Assembly (NCBI GenBank): GCA_002104935.1 | Contig: MCGT01000007.1 | Coordinates: 186,001-250,000, forward strand | Direction of reading: 5' to 3' | Length of the DNA stretch: 64,000 nt | Source of the DNA: Hesseltinella vesiculosa | Taxonomy: Eukaryota > Mucoromycota > Mucoromycetes > Mucorales > Cunninghamellaceae | Shown here: positions 46,931-58,990 of the stretch, piece after piece | How positions within the stretch are numbered: the stretch's first letter is position 1 | How the letters are laid out: every line of letters starts with the position of its first letter | Notes under the pieces: model-generated | What the model was told of the DNA's origin: nothing | The model's database searches: none | What the model saw: the letters and a program-made list of their open reading frames with translations, nothing else | Position numbers and translations under genes: made by a program

Positions 46931-48212
46931 GTTTCAAAGTAAACATAGAAACAGTATCTAGTTTTGCTTAGCATATTTAATTTTCAAAGTTTTGTCATTC
47001 CCCACCTGTTGAATAAATAAAAGCAGCTAGAAACAGAAACTGCCACCGCACCTGGGGCTTTTTTTTACTCTTCACTTTCATTTTTTGCTACATCATACAG
47101 GAACGACACGTGAACTACTCACTGATCACTTTTGGCTAGGTACGAGCCAAGAGCTGGAAATAGGCGACCACCGTTTTCATCTACAACGCGCATCCCTCTG
47201 CTCTCTTGGCAATTTTGATCACAGACGCGCCAACAAGCTCTGTCTTCCCAACCTTGCCGACGCCGATACCTCTGACCCCTGCCACACCGCTGGACCTTTT
47301 TGACCCGCTCCCCACCACTGTCGCACCATCTTACTTTATTTATCCAGTCATTGAAAGCTCGTACGATGAATGGGCTGCGAGTGACTTTGTGAATCTGTCT
47401 TGCAGCACGTGGTATCAAAAATGGAGACCGAGGGCTTTAAATAGGAAAGAGGGATGGCGTTTTGCCACAAGCTTTTCGATTTGCTTCAGATGCGATTCAC
47501 TGTCTGTTTTAACATTTAAATGTTTCCCTGTAGAACGGGGGCTAGCTAGGCTGCTTTTCCATGATGGCAGGTGAATTTGTCATTTTTATTTTACAATGAA
47601 AAAGCCCATTCATAATTCAACCATCTTCACATTTCAACGTTGACTGTTACACAAGGATGTCAACTATGGGGAGGGCCCTATTTTCGCTATTTTTTTTTTT
47701 CATGGCATTGCTGTGCATGGGGAAATTTGGTGCCGAAAGCGTCGTGGCGAAGTGTTTTATTGTATTATTACACTTCTGCTACGTAGTGCTACGTGAATAA
47801 ATCATTCTCGTTCTGTGACGTAGTGCTCTGTGTTTTGTGTCCAATTTTTGCGGTGAAGAAAAGGCAAAATGAGATTGTCACGCCATCATTTTCCCCCTTG
47901 ATGAGATTAAAAAGAGACGGGCCTACAGTCATTGACAGTTCATGCGGAAAAACATTGATGAATAAAAAAAAAAAATACTCGTTCGCACGCCGAGTTGCAG
48001 AAGCGAATAAAAATTGTGGGGAAGCCAAGGAACGAGTGAGATGCAAAAAGATAGTAGATATTTCCTTTTTGGTCATGCAACATGGCTATATCTGCTATAT
48101 TTGCGGGCACTGAATATTGGGTGCTTGGGTGAAAATAAAAAGGATCCAAAAAAAAATTGCGGCCAACTTTTTTTTTTCTTTATCTCCAAAACAACTCTTT
48201 TCTAGAACAACA
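46931..48212. other. Intergenic, no supported gene
   Basis: About 1.28 kb. A plus-strand frame at about 47165-47574 (ITDAPTSSVFPTLPTPIPL, then SSYDEWAASDFVNLSCST) is open for over 120 codons but has no ATG; it might be an exon of an unseen gene. At 47768-47835 the word CTACGTAGTGCTACGTG and a near copy lie close together. The right end carries the uricase promoter. Confidence 0.45.
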
Positions 48213-49335
48213 ATGGCTGCTAACTCCAACGCTTACTTGAAGGCTACCCGCTATGGCAAGGACCTTGTCCGTGTCATGCGCGTCTACCGTGAAGGCGAAA
48301 CCCAACGCTGTACCGAACTCACCGTAAGTACATGCCATTATGAAAAACCAAAATCCTCACCTCCCTTTGCAATCCAGGTTCGTTTGTTGTTGGATGGTGA
48401 CATTGCCACCTCTTATACTCATGCTGATAACTCTGTTGTTGTCACCACTGGTAAGTGGACATAGGAATACGAGCAGAAACGCTAGGAGAAAAAGGCAAAG
48501 AAGGGTGCGAAAGGCTTACGTTTTCCTTTTGAAAGATACCTGCAAGAACACTGTGAACATCATTGCCAAGAAGTCTCAAAACGTCGACAACATTGAAGTG
48601 TTTGCCCAAGAAATCACTGAACACGTTTTGAAGCAATATGCTCACATCTCCCATGCCTACGTCGATATCATCAAGCACAAGTGGACCCGCTTGGTTGTGG
48701 ATGGCAAGCCCCACCCTCATTCGTTCGTCCGTGACGGCGAAGATGTTCAAACCACCAGCGTGGTGCACCAACGTGCTGGCAACAAGATCACCGTCCGCTC
48801 TGGCTTGAAGAAGCTCTTGGTCTTGAAGACCACCGGCTCTGCTTTCCATGGTTTCTACAAGGACCAATACACCACCTTGGTGCCCGTCTGGGACCGTATC
48901 TTCTCCACTGCTGTTGATGCCGAATGGACCTTCACTGCCTCTGACAGCCAAACCCTCCGTCACATCAACTACCCCGCCATCCACGCCGGTGTCCGCAAGA
49001 TCACCTGCGATACCTTTGCCACTGACGACTCCGCCTCTGTCCAAGCTACCATGTACTTGATGCAAACCACCGCCTTGGATCAATTCCCTGAAATCGCTGA
49101 AATCTCCTATGCCTTGCCCAACAAGCACTACGTCGGTGTCGACATGAGCAAGTTCGGTATCAACAACGAAGGCAAGAACCTCGAAGTTTACCACCCCCAA
49201 GCCGATCCCTCTGGTAAGTTGCAAAGGAAAAGGGGGCATACAGGGTAATACGGCATGGGTAGGTTGCTAACTTTTTCTTGCTCTGCAGGTCTCATCACCG
49301 CCACTGTGGCTCGCAAGTCTGCCTCCAAGCTTTAA
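48213..49335 (+). CDS. Uricase (urate oxidase), peroxisomal
   Basis: Oxidises urate to 5-hydroxyisourate in purine degradation. Four exons (48213-48323, 48378-48450, 48536-49213, 49289-49335) total 909 bases, giving 302 residues, the normal length. The ATG at 48213 gives MAANSNAYLKATRYGKD. Family blocks are VRLLLDGDIATSYTHADN with the active-site threonine region (VVTTDTCKNTVNIIAKK), YAHISHAYVDIIKHKW, HSFVRDGEDVQTTSVV, LLVLKTTGSAFHGFYKDQY, and NKHYVGVDMSKFGI. The C-terminus is SKL, a standard type 1 peroxisomal targeting signal. Codon use is biased to C/G-ending codons, as in a strongly expressed gene. The next gene on the same strand continues the pathway. Confidence 0.97.
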
Positions 49336-50006
49336 ACAGCTTTTAGGCCCCCTCTTCATTCAAATTAGATCGTCAAAGATTTTTTTTTTTTTTTTACCTT
49401 GTCAAGGTCCCTTTTGACCTGGTAAATTTTTTTTGGGTTTTATTTTTTTTGTGAAAAAAAAATATTGTAAATAAATATATAAAACTTTTGAAAAGTAAAT
49501 CTTGTAGAAAAAGAGCTCCTTCAGTCTTATACAGTATATATCAAGAAGATGATTCGATGTATTCCGTATGAATAGAAAATCTCGTACTTCTTACGTTTCT
49601 ATACAGGATCCATCTTCTTTCTTGCATTGACCTGAAACCCGGAGAGCGAGCTCGCACGTCATGACTACCAAATCTGCCAGTACAACCAAAAAAGGCAATG
49701 GCATCTTCCAGCCTTCGGCATTGAGCCATAGAAAACAAAGCCATGGTTCCGTGGAACTTCAAATAGAAAAGGGGCAAGGGTGAAGAAGGTTGGAATGTCT
49801 GTGCAAAGGTTGCTTAAGGTATTATTTACTGTTCCATAGGAACTTTAGGCCAAACTTAAGACTCGATAGTATCGCGCGGTGAATCAAACCACGGGGTATA
49901 ACTGCCATATGATTGGCGGGCTGCGAGCAGCTGCAAACACCATAAAAGTGCCCCCGCACTTTTTTTGCCCACTTTCTTTATTCTCTTTCATTATCACATT
50001 ACAACC
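49336..50006. promoter_or_regulatory. Spacer and promoter between uricase and the allantoicase fusion
   Basis: The left part carries T/A-rich 3' sequence of uricase, with AATAAA-like words at about 49470. Upstream of the next start there is ATTGG (reverse CCAAT) at 49912-49916 and an ATAAAA at 49942-49947, about 95 and 60 bases before the ATG at 50007. These fit a CCAAT box and a TATA-like element but are not proven. Confidence 0.35.
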
Positions 50007-51761
50007 ATGGTGTCTTTCCAACGCATTTCATACGAAGAGCTCTCTGCTTCACCATTAGCCAAGTGCATTGGTAAGTATATCTGCAGACAATGCTTATGGA
50101 AGAGTTCCGGACGCTCAGAACAAACAAAGCACTCATGGCTTCCTTGTAGATCTTGCCACCTCTGCTGTAGGCGGCTCCATTGTCAAGGTGACCGATGAAT
50201 TCTTTGCTCCTGCCACCAACATGATTAATGCTGCAGCTCCCATTTCTTGCCCTGGTCGCTTTGTTGGTAAGCATGGGCTATGTGCGGTTTTTTTTTAGGA
50301 CGCCTGTTTTCTAACGCATTCCCTCTTCACTCATTTTCCTCTTGAACATTAGCTACAGGTGCCTGGATGGATGGTTGGGAAACCAAGCGTCACAACGCTA
50401 CTTATGATTGGGCTGTGGTCAAGTTGGGTTTCCCGGGCTCAATCCGTGGTTTCGATATCGATACGCACTATTTCACGGGTAACCAAGCACCAGCTGCCTC
50501 TGTGGAAGCAGCCTTTGTGCCGAACGGTGATGCCTTGGCCGATGATGTCAAGTGGGTCGAAGTGTTGCCCAAGATTGATTTGCCCCCCTCTTGCCACAAC
50601 GTATGCGTCCTGGACGAAGTCACTCCCGTTTACACCCACGTCCGCCTCAACAACATCCCCGATGGTGGCATTGCCCGCTTCCGTGTCTATGGTACCGTCC
50701 AGCCTCTGCTACCCGAAGATATCAACCAAGTGATCGATCTCGCCTACAGCGGCAACGGCGGCCGTGTTGTCGAAGCCACCGAAGAGCACTATGGCCCTGC
50801 CAGCAACTTGCTGTTGCCTGGTCGCGGGAAGGACGCCGACGACGGCTGGCAAAGCAAGCGCTCACGCGAGCCCAACCATGCTGACCATGCCATCATCAAG
50901 CTCGGTGCCAAGGGACACATTGTCAAAGCCGAGCTGGACACCTCCGACTTCAAGGGCAACTTCCCCAACCGCATCATGCTGGAAGCCACCAACAGCGATG
51001 AAGAAATCCCCGGTGCTGGTAGCCAATGGGAAACGCTGGTCGACAAATCCCAGGTGGGACCTCACGGTCTCTATCAATTCGACACCCAACACACGGACAA
51101 GGTCTTTACCCATGCCAAGATCAGTATTATTCCTGATGGCGCGCTGAAACGTCTGCGTCTGTATGGCGTGCGTGACGGTGCGACCCTGCCTTCGCTGCCC
51201 TTGGCCCTGCCCAGCCCCAAGAATGTCATCATTGCCGAGCCCTTGACAACCGAAGCCTTTGCTCCTTATGGTGATGTGATTGACATTGATACCAAGGCTG
51301 CTGCCAACATTACCGAGGCCAACCAAGGCACTGCCAAAAAGTGCCATCATGTCGCCCAGATCTACAACAACTTCCCTGGCAACCGGGGCAAGGTAAATAT
51401 GTGCATCTTCCGCTGCGCTCCTACCAACACGCTGCCCTTCACCATCAAAATCCTCGAACGCCACCCCTACTCGTCGCAATTCTTCATCCCCATGACCAGC
51501 GGCCAGACCCGGGGCTACCTTGTTGCTGTTGCTCTCAATGGTGCCGACGATAAGCCCGACATGTCCACCCTCAAAGTCCTTGTGGCCCAATCCACCCAAG
51601 GTGTCAACTACCGCCAAGGTGTCTGGCACCATCCTATGATCGCCTTGGAGGACAGCACCGACTTTGCCGTCTATGTCCACGAATCTGGTGTTCCCGAAGA
51701 AGATTGTAACATCGTTGATGTTGAGCACTATGTTGCCCATGTCCCCGGCTTCCACAACTAA
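50007..51761 (+). CDS. Fused allantoicase - ureidoglycolate lyase
   Basis: Three exons (50007-50070, 50150-50266, 50353-51761) total 1590 bases and give 529 residues. Residues 1 to about 345 are allantoicase, which splits allantoate to ureidoglycolate and urea. It shows the family's internal duplication: GWETKRHN with DWAVVKLGFPGSIRGFDIDT, and later GWQSKRSREPNHADHAIIK with LGAKGHIVKAELDTSDFKG. Residues 350-529 are ureidoglycolate lyase, which splits ureidoglycolate to glyoxylate and urea: IIAEPLTTEAFAPYGDVID, FTIKILERHPYSSQFFIP and GVNYRQGVWHHPMIAL, with the cupin-type histidines. In yeast these are two genes, DAL2 and DAL3. No peroxisomal signal is visible at the end (GFHN). It lies directly downstream of uricase. 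Confidence 0.93.
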
Positions 51762-53613
51762 GCCCATGGTTCTCTTTTCATCCCCTGTATTACTGTAAAT
51801 ATGTATGATAATGTAACATCATAAAGAAACAGACTCTCCTAGATTTTTATTATTTATTTTGAGACCATCAAACCAGCCGTTATTACGATCTGCAGAGTCC
51901 ATTTCTTTTTCTGCTTTCACTTCAACGAGAAGACAATAGCTGTGTCTTTGCTGACAATCAGATCAAAGTCACGTCCTCCAGCCAATCGCCACAACGGGTT
52001 TAGGCGTTTCGTCTGTGAAGCCTGCTGATGGACCTTTGTGGCGGCGGCTGGTGATGCTTGCTAACTTTCTCCCTTCGATACATGCAGCCATGGTTGAAAT
52101 CACATGAAGCATAGCCTGTGCCGCTTTGCATAATACTTTGCACATAATGAGAAGTACAGACCGGAAAGTTTGAAGGTGTTTGGGTAAGACTGTGCCCTGG
52201 CTGGCCCGCCACAGTTTATGGTGCTTCCGGCGTAGCACTACGCCGCTCACCAGGCCTGTAAAAAGGCATTCGTCAGGTGCTGAATGTGGGTCGAAAATGG
52301 GGTGATTCGGTAGAAGTTGGATTTCCTTTGCTTTTTTTTTTTTTTGGAAGAGAAAGTTCTCGACTGCCACTCTGCGCTGATGAATTAGCATAACATTTTG
52401 CATGCCAACAGGTTCCTGCAAAAAGTATTGATACTGAAAAAATAAGTCGATTGCTAGTGGTCGCCCGGCCAACTTTGTCTCGATTGCGTTTTGGGACCTC
52501 CGTTTCCTCCGCCAAAAAAAGTGGCGACGGAAGAGATGGACGACAACACCACCACTTCAAAGGCCGAACTCGCCCTGCATCCGAGGGCCTCTTAGATAAT
52601 GATCCTCCTTTCCTTTCACCTGTTTCTATTCTGTCCATTTTTTTTTATTTCATTGGTGGTTACTTTCTTCCCTCAGAAACATTTGCTTTGCGTGACCAAT
52701 GCATAGCTACAACCTCTACCCACCAACGAACATCAAAACATAATTTATAAAGGTTGGGATGTGGCAGCAGGCGGCTGACCGACTTGACAGTGTCAAAACC
52801 AGGGAGCTGAGTCCAGGTCAATATGAGTAACGGTAAGCCAGTAAAAAGCTCTGGCTCATGTCACTCGGTAAGAGAGCCTGGACAGAACGGGCCCAAAGCG
52901 CCGGAGCATGCCTCGTTTTTCACTGCATGGTACAGACACGAGGCTCGACATAGAAAAAAAAATGCCAAGGCTGATGGCTATAAATACTGTAGATCGGATG
53001 ATCCTTTCACCTGCTGGATTCCGCTGAGGCCGAAGGTTCAAAAAGTTCATTTTTGCCACCATGAAGGCACTCCTTTTTTAGGCAGAAATCTAGAACTCAT
53101 CTGTGGTTCCGCTTTGCTGCCACGCTCGATTTAGAAAAACGCAACGAGGCGATGTCAGATCCCAGTCGATTTCAACAAGAAGTCCATTGACAACGTGTAA
53201 CTGCAAAAACACAAACGCTCACCCGGGGAATGGAGAACAATTCAACAGGGGAAAAAGTGTAAGCGAACGTACCGGGCTTGGCCTTTTTCAACGAATGGCC
53301 AGCCACTCAGCCAAATTTAAAGTTGCATGCGCTTTTTTTTTTTTTGTGAAAATTTATTCAAGGCAAGATGATCGACAGGGAAGGTTGCCCAAACCTGTCA
53401 ACTTGACAGCGCCATTTATTCGTCACCTTGAACAGCAAAGTACTATTGGACCTTAAAAAAAAAAAAAAACTATTAAAATTCATTGAAAGCGATGTACAAA
53501 AGTGAACTGCTTTTTCATGTGCAACATCCATTCTAATTGAAACGCCGGCGCACGCTTTTTCACTCCTCTTTTTGCGCCCTTTTTTTTGTTTCCCCTCTTT
53601 TTTTTCTCCATTC
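51762..53613. other. Gene-poor spacer with a dispersed-repeat copy
   Basis: About 1.85 kb. A copy of the dispersed repeat lies at 52380-52560. Frames at 52823-53134 (103 codons, ATG start) and others have no recognisable content. T or A tracts occur at about 52333-52344, 53332-53344 and 53455-53469. The right end holds the Vts1 promoter. Confidence 0.45.
52380..52560 (+). repeat. Dispersed repeat family, diverged copy
   Basis: The stretch keeps the family order: GTATTGATACTGAAAAAATA, GTCGATTG, GGTCGCCCGGCCAACTTT, TTGCGTTTTGGGACCTCCG and TTCCTCCGCCAAAAAAAG. More diverged than the copies at 28-31 kb. Confidence 0.55.
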
Positions 53614-55446
53614 ATGATTGATATGAAGACAGCTGAATATCGCTCTTATTCTAACATTCGTCCAGCTTCAGAGGTATTAAAAGCTGGCCAGAACCAACTG
53701 TCCGAACATTGTAAAGTAGTAGAAATAAAAACTCAGGTACAGCCTCCTTTCATCTTGGCACTCACATTTGCTTTTTGTAGCTGAGCAGCTGAATATCTGG
53801 TATGAAGATTTACAACGGTATGAAAGGTGCTTGGAAGAAATGGCAGCAGTGACACTGGATCAAAGCTTCAAAGAAGAGCTGCAGCATGTGGATCAATGGT
53901 TTTGCTACCTGTCCGATGCCGAGCGCACGGCCACGATATACACTTTACTGCAACATTCCACCCCTGTGCAAACCCGTTTTTTCATGAACATTCTTCAACA
54001 GCAAAAGAAGCGAGACTCGGTCATGACCCTGTCTGAGCCTGGTAAGAGAAAGAAAGAAGAAAGAAAAGCAAAAAAAGCTCACCCCTTGGCTAGACCCTTC
54101 TCCGTTTCAACGAGCCGAGAATGAAGCCAGTCAGCGACTGATGAATGTTTTGCCTTACAAGACTGGCCAAACGACCAGTCACAACAAGTTGATGGGCAAC
54201 CATCCTGCCAGCCGGTCGATGCCTGCGTTTGATCGCCATTCCATGGCTTTGGGCGATTTAGATGACCAGACTGTGCCAACTTCCATGGGGAATTTTTACA
54301 GCCATCCGTTAGCCAGCAGTAGCCAGCTGAGCGTGCCCCGACCCACCACCACTCACTCCACCACCCTGACATCCCCCCGCACGGCTACTTTTCCTCGCTC
54401 CACTGCCTCTCGTCCGTCCTCAGGCGTCGACATGGACTCGCCCGATTTCTTCTCGGCCTGGCGCTCCCAGCAACGCAACTCCACCATCGGCAGCATCGGT
54501 GACCGTGCTTCCATCATTGAGCGACCGAAATCTGCCGACATGTTTGGCGAACGCAATGGCTCCTCTACCTCCTTGGCCAGTCATCCTTTCCAACCTTGGG
54601 GCAGTGGTGTTGAACTAGGTCTGCAGTATGACAAACCCTTGCCTCGGATCGCCACCTTGGCTGAGAATGAGGAAGAAGAAGACTTGCTGGCCCCAACTCC
54701 CACCGCCTATCCACATCTCCTGACATCTGTGCCCAACTCGCCCTCGTTCCAACCGTCTCGCCCTGCTGGTCAGCTGACCCCAGCTGCTGCATTTGCTCAG
54801 TACTACTCATCACATGGTTCGGCGGCAGGTGCGATGGCTGGCCCGTCTGCCTCCGCCTCGGTCTCCCCCATGCCCTCGCTCTCAACGCCTACCAACTATG
54901 GCCGACCTACCAAAAAGGACAGCAAGCAATTTGGCACGTTTTTGGATCCTCGTGACGCTTATGGTGATGATGGTGGCCTGAGTGACCACAGCGAAACTTC
55001 GTCCTACAAGAGCAGCAACAGCCACAAAAAGTATCACCACTCTAAATATCACAGACACCACAGCAAGTCCAAGGAACGAAAACATAATGACAATGTTGTC
55101 AACATGGAGTTGCTCAAAGGTAACCAAAAAAAAAAAAATCTGCAGAGATATTCAATAGGGCTTCTCGCTTGTGAATACAGATATACCAGCATGGCTCCGC
55201 AGTTTGCGTTTGCACAAGTACAATGCTATCTTTGAAAAGTTGAGCTGGCAGGACATTGTGAAAATGGATGATCAGAAGCTGCAGGACCAAGGCGTGGCTG
55301 CTCTGGGAGCACGACGCAAAATGCTCAAGGTGTTTGAAAATGTCAAGTTGTATTGCGAGGAAAATGTAAGCCGCTGCCCAAAAATTCTGCATCCAGCCCC
55401 ACCCGCTCATTTTTTTTTTTCATGCCAATAGAACATTTCTTACTGA
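53614..55446 (+). CDS. VTS1: Vts1/Smaug-type RNA-binding protein (C-terminal SAM domain)
   Basis: Post-transcriptional regulator that binds short RNA hairpins (Smaug-type) through its SAM domain and recruits deadenylases. The ATG at 53614 gives [20 protein letters not shown]. The N-terminal region has [20 protein letters not shown] (start rebuilt across an intron) and [18 protein letters not shown], typical of fungal Vts1. A long Ser/Thr/Pro-rich stretch follows, with [20 protein letters not shown] before the last domain. After an intron comes the SAM domain: [36 protein letters not shown] and [16 protein letters not shown]. The final exon adds NISY and the stop at 55444. About 540 residues. 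The gene is convergent with eL29. Confidence 0.9.
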
Positions 55447-55697
55447 AACCCAAAAAAAAAAAAAAAATAGTCTGTTTTGGCCTACCCTTTGATTTATACC
55501 TTTGATAACCAATGCCCTCTTCCCTTAACCCAATATTAAAATAAATAAATAAAAAGTATCCAGCCCCCAAGGAAGAATCGCCAGCAGCCATCCAAAAGCG
55601 GCAGCTGAGCATGAAGAGATTAATCGACAATTGACAAAACGAGCGTCCAAGTCATTTATTTTTTTGGTGATTCGAAGAAAAGAGCAAAGGTTGGTGT

Positions 55698-56030
55698 TTA
55701 CTTCTTGGCAGCAGCAAGAGCCTTTTGAGTACCACGCTTGGCGAAACGTTGGTTGCGGAGGAACTTGGCGTCAACCTGGACGGATGAAAATGATGTTAAA
55801 CAAGGGCAAGGATGTATTGATGCAAAAACTTACGCCCTTTTGGGAAGGATAACGGTGAACCTTGGGCTTCTTGATACCGTTACGGTGAGCCTTGCTGACT
55901 GTAAAGAAGAAAGAAAAGATCGGAGGTGAGTTGTCCATTTTGCATTGTTGCGTGAGGCGATCGATAGGAAAAGATGGCTGGTCAAGAACTTACTTTGGTT
56001 GTGGTTGGTATGGTTCTTCGACTTGGCCAT
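55698..56030 (-). CDS. RPL29: Ribosomal protein eL29 (RPL29)
   Basis: Small basic protein of the 60S subunit, about 58 residues. The ATG at 56030 gives MAKSKNHTNHNQ; after an intron SKAHRNGIKKPKVHRYPSQ and, after a second, VDAKFLRNQRFAKRGTQK with end AAAKK. The stop is at 55698. The length and sequence fit fungal eL29. Upstream, a 5'-leader intron is likely: on the minus strand a donor GTAAGTGAC (about 56104) and an acceptor TTGTTTAG just before the start codon. The longest single exon is too short to stand out on its own. Confidence 0.93.
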
Positions 56031-56406
56031 TTCGACTCTAAACAAGCAGAAGGTAAGATGGATGGATGCTCCATTGAATGGATGGATGGCTGCTGGTCAC
56101 TTACAATTCGATAAATTGAGAGGAGGAAAAAAGAAAAAGAAAAACAAAATTCCCAGCAGGGCTATTTTTTTTTTTTTTTTTGCGTCGGAGCCAATTTGGT
56201 ACACCTAAGCTTACATGCAGAGATCGACTATGCCCAACGTTGAAAAGTGCGTCCAAACACTTGATGCAAGATAAATAGCAGGTGGACTGAATGATTGGCT
56301 CTCCATGTCCATGCCAAGTTCAAAAAAGGGGGACTACACGCTTATAAACAGCTCTTTCTGATTTTGCCCCTTGACGGTTTGCTCCTCTTTTTCTTCTTGA
56401 AAGTCA

Positions 56407-56905
56407 TGTTGTCTCTTTGTATTTTACTGCTCTGCTTCGTACCATTGGCATGGCAGCAAAAAATCCTTGTCCAGCACCCAAGCCCTAATGAAAAAGTCAT
56501 AGCTAATTCTGTTGTGCCTGTAGAATACCATGTCCAGCGCTTGGACCACTTTCAACGTAAAGCGAAAAAGTACATTTGAGTAGAAAAATTCCAATCGGTC
56601 TTTTTTTTATTGCAGCCAGTAGCTCTATCTCGGTAGTGCTGCAGTGGCAACATTTAGGCAGTGATCAAACACTCCACGCCAACGTCCATCACGGCTTGAC
56701 CGCCCGGGCCCATCGTGCTCTCGAGGATTTGTATTTTTACCATTGGCGCACACCCCACTGTCATTTTTTCCTACGTTACCCACCTACCCAGTTCAATTTC
56801 TCCATGGTGTTCACCCCTGCCAATACTACCGAAGCCTCTATTGTTGACATTCCGCTTGACTTTTCCAGTGTCGTCGCCAACACCTGCCATGGCCAGCATC
56901 ATTGA
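56407..56905 (+). CDS. Small secreted protein of unknown function
   Basis: Two exons joined at about 56554 and 56615 (donor GTAAAG, acceptor TTGCAG). The ATG at 56407 gives MLSLCILLLCFVPLAWQQ, a clear signal peptide, followed by LVQHPSPNEKVIANSVV and, after the junction, SSSISVVLQWQHLGSDQ and RYPPTQFNFSMVFTPANTT (the last with one N-glycosylation-type site). The stop is at 56903. About 147 residues. The start of the mature part resembles the beta-sandwich seen in Kre9/Knh1-type secreted proteins, which is a weak likeness only. Divergent from eL29. Confidence 0.65.
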
Positions 56906-57016
56906 TGCCAGAGCCACTCGAAACTCCGCTTCTCCTCTTTTTTTTTTTTTTTTTTTTTGTCGCCCGACCAAGCGTTTTCTTTATTTTTTCTAACAATCAC
57001 CATCTTGTATACCGCC

Positions 57017-58031
57017 ATGTCTATTCAGGCCTTGAAAAAGTTTAGCACCTGCGAAGTAATAAATCAACTAATCTTCTTCCCTTTCATTCTATTTTTTTAA
57101 CCCACCCGTACCATCGGAATTCACGTCTTTTATTGTAGATTGCTGACGCCATGCTCAAACTCGGCCAACGTCCATGGGGCGGCTACATCCCTGACATTCA
57201 CATGTGGTCGCCTACATTTTGTCAAGGAGATACTCGTATTATTGGCCCTGCATTCACCGTCAAGGTATATGAATATCAAGCCTGCCCTCGTATTTTTCAG
57301 ACTCACACTCTTTTTTGTCAAAAGCTCGTCAAAAAAGAAGACACTGCCCCTAGTCTCCAAGGTCATTTTGTAGGATCAAAGCTAGACTATCAATAAGCTA
57401 CTGACTCAAAAGTATTGTGTTTTTCGTTCAGGTCGACCTTGCCACTCCTGGAAGTGTGGTGGTTGTGTCTGCTCCCCCAGGTAAAAGGAGCAGAAAAAGG
57501 CTGAAACGAAAAAGGAAAACAGTAAGAGCTCTCTCACCCCTACGAGTCTTACGCGTCTCCCATGTTTTTTATCAGATGTGAAGAATGCTTGCTGGGGAGG
57601 ACTCATGTCTGCTGGAGCGATGGCCAAGCAATGCCCAGGAGCCATTATTGATGGGCGTGTGCGCGACTTGGCGGAGCAACGGGCTATGCAGTTCCCGGTA
57701 ACAATGAACGCTCTCGCATAATGGAAAGATGGCTAACCGAGTTATTTTCCCCTAGATCTTTGCCAAGTCGCATTCGATTTTACCCCAAGGTGCCTTTGTG
57801 CGTGCCTCTGAAGTCCAAGTGCCCGTGACATTCGAAGGCTCGTCCGTGGTGATCCATCCAGGTGACATCATGGTAGCCGATTTGGATGGTGTGGTGTGTG
57901 TTCCAGTGGACCTGGTCGACCAAGTTGTCGAGAGCTGTGAAAAATATACCGCCATCGATAACCAATGCATGGAAGCCATCCAGCTAGGCCATGGTGTCAA
58001 GGAATCGTTTGATAAGTACCGAGGCAAATGA
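57017..58031 (+). CDS. RraA-like aldolase (HMG/CHA aldolase family)
   Basis: The ATG at 57017 gives MSIQALKKFSTCE, continued across an intron by IADAMLKLGQRPWGGYIP. Then come DTRIIGPAFTVK, LVKKEDTAPSLQGHF joined (donor GTAGGA) to VDLATPGSVVVVSAPP, and the core GGLMSAGAMAKQCPGAIID followed by GRVRDLAE. The DGxxRD pattern and the preceding GG(L/E) are the substrate and metal-binding parts of class II HMG aldolases and RraA. The later block VVIHPGDIMVADLDGVVCVP is typical. About 225 residues in six exons. It probably acts on 4-hydroxy-4-methyl-2-oxoglutarate or a related keto acid, or as an oxaloacetate decarboxylase. The substrate cannot be read. The stop at 58029 overlaps an AATAAA region. Confidence 0.88.
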
Positions 58032-58990
58032 AATAAACAAATATAGCCAGCCTGCTTTCCTGCAACTTTGACTCGGCTCTGCTGTAAAGATATTTCCTCC
58101 TTACAAAAAAAAACAAATGCTTGCTTTTTTTCACACTCCCCCATTTTTTCCTGCGTTGACCGGGCCAAACCACGGTGTGCCCGGACTCAATAGTTCGTGT
58201 GTTGTGCAGGATGAATCAGTCAAATGCTTTCTCCAGTTTTTTATGGGAAACATCAAGGTCCTTGCTCTTGTTCTGGCTCCCAACAATAATTTGGTCTGGT
58301 TTTGAACCTTCTTGGAAGCATCTGCCAATCAAAAAGAAGAAGACAGCGAATTCAAAGAAAATCATGGGAAAGCGAAGGTGAGTATTAGGATGCTGCACCG
58401 GCGACAACTGAAACACAAGGTCGGCGTCGGACTCCTTTGCTCACGTCCACTCGGAGACAAACGTTGCACTTCTCTTCGTTAATGACTAACATGCTGTGAT
58501 TTTAATTAGAAGATTACAAAGGCGGTGACCGCATTTTGATCTCAAACATTTTCCAGCTTTGGTCAATAATCAAAGTTGCAGCTAAGATCTAAGAACCAGA
58601 TGAGCAAAGCCAGCGAGCTTGAACAGCCTGGTCACAGTGCAGAGAATCAGATGTGTCCTGGGTCAGAATGAGAGTAGCCAGGTAGCAAGACCAACGACAT
58701 CTCCGGTTCCTGAGCGTCCAGACAGTTTAACTCATGCGGTCACCGTTTTCAACTCATGCGAGCACAGTTTAACTCATGCGAGTACCGATTTCAACTCATG
58801 CGAGCACGTTTAACTCATTCGGACACCGTTTCCATGCGGGCTTGGTTTCACTCAATCAAAATTTTAATCTTTCGAATTGTAGGAACATCTCATTGTTTGC
58901 TTGGTGTGATACAGTATCCATAAAAGATAACCATGCATAATTTTTTTTGACCAGAAAATGTTGCGTTTATTCCCATTCCTCCCTATAAAA
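58032..58990. other. Intergenic, no gene, short tandem repeat inside
   Basis: About 960 bases. A 21-base tandem repeat lies at 58727-58832 (separate entry). Small frames at 58117-58416 show no recognisable content. Confidence 0.5.
58727..58832. repeat. Tandem repeat, about 21 bp, five units
   Basis: The unit is approximately TTTAACTCATGCGAGCACCG. Five copies follow with small changes, alternating TTTAACTCATG and TTTCAACTCATG starts. No open frame makes use of it. Confidence 0.8.

Noticed and set aside
47165..47574. Open frame of over 120 codons (ITDAPTSSVFPTLP and following)
   Set aside because: No ATG, no upstream exon I could link, no domain. Kept only as a note in the spacer entry.
50862..51767. 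301-codon minus-strand frame over the allantoicase fusion
   Set aside because: Shadow of a strongly codon-biased gene; the plus strand has clear family motifs and frame closure.
52823..53134. 103-codon frame with an ATG start between the purine genes and Vts1
   Set aside because: No recognisable motif, no intron structure, and the frame lies in repeat-bearing spacer.
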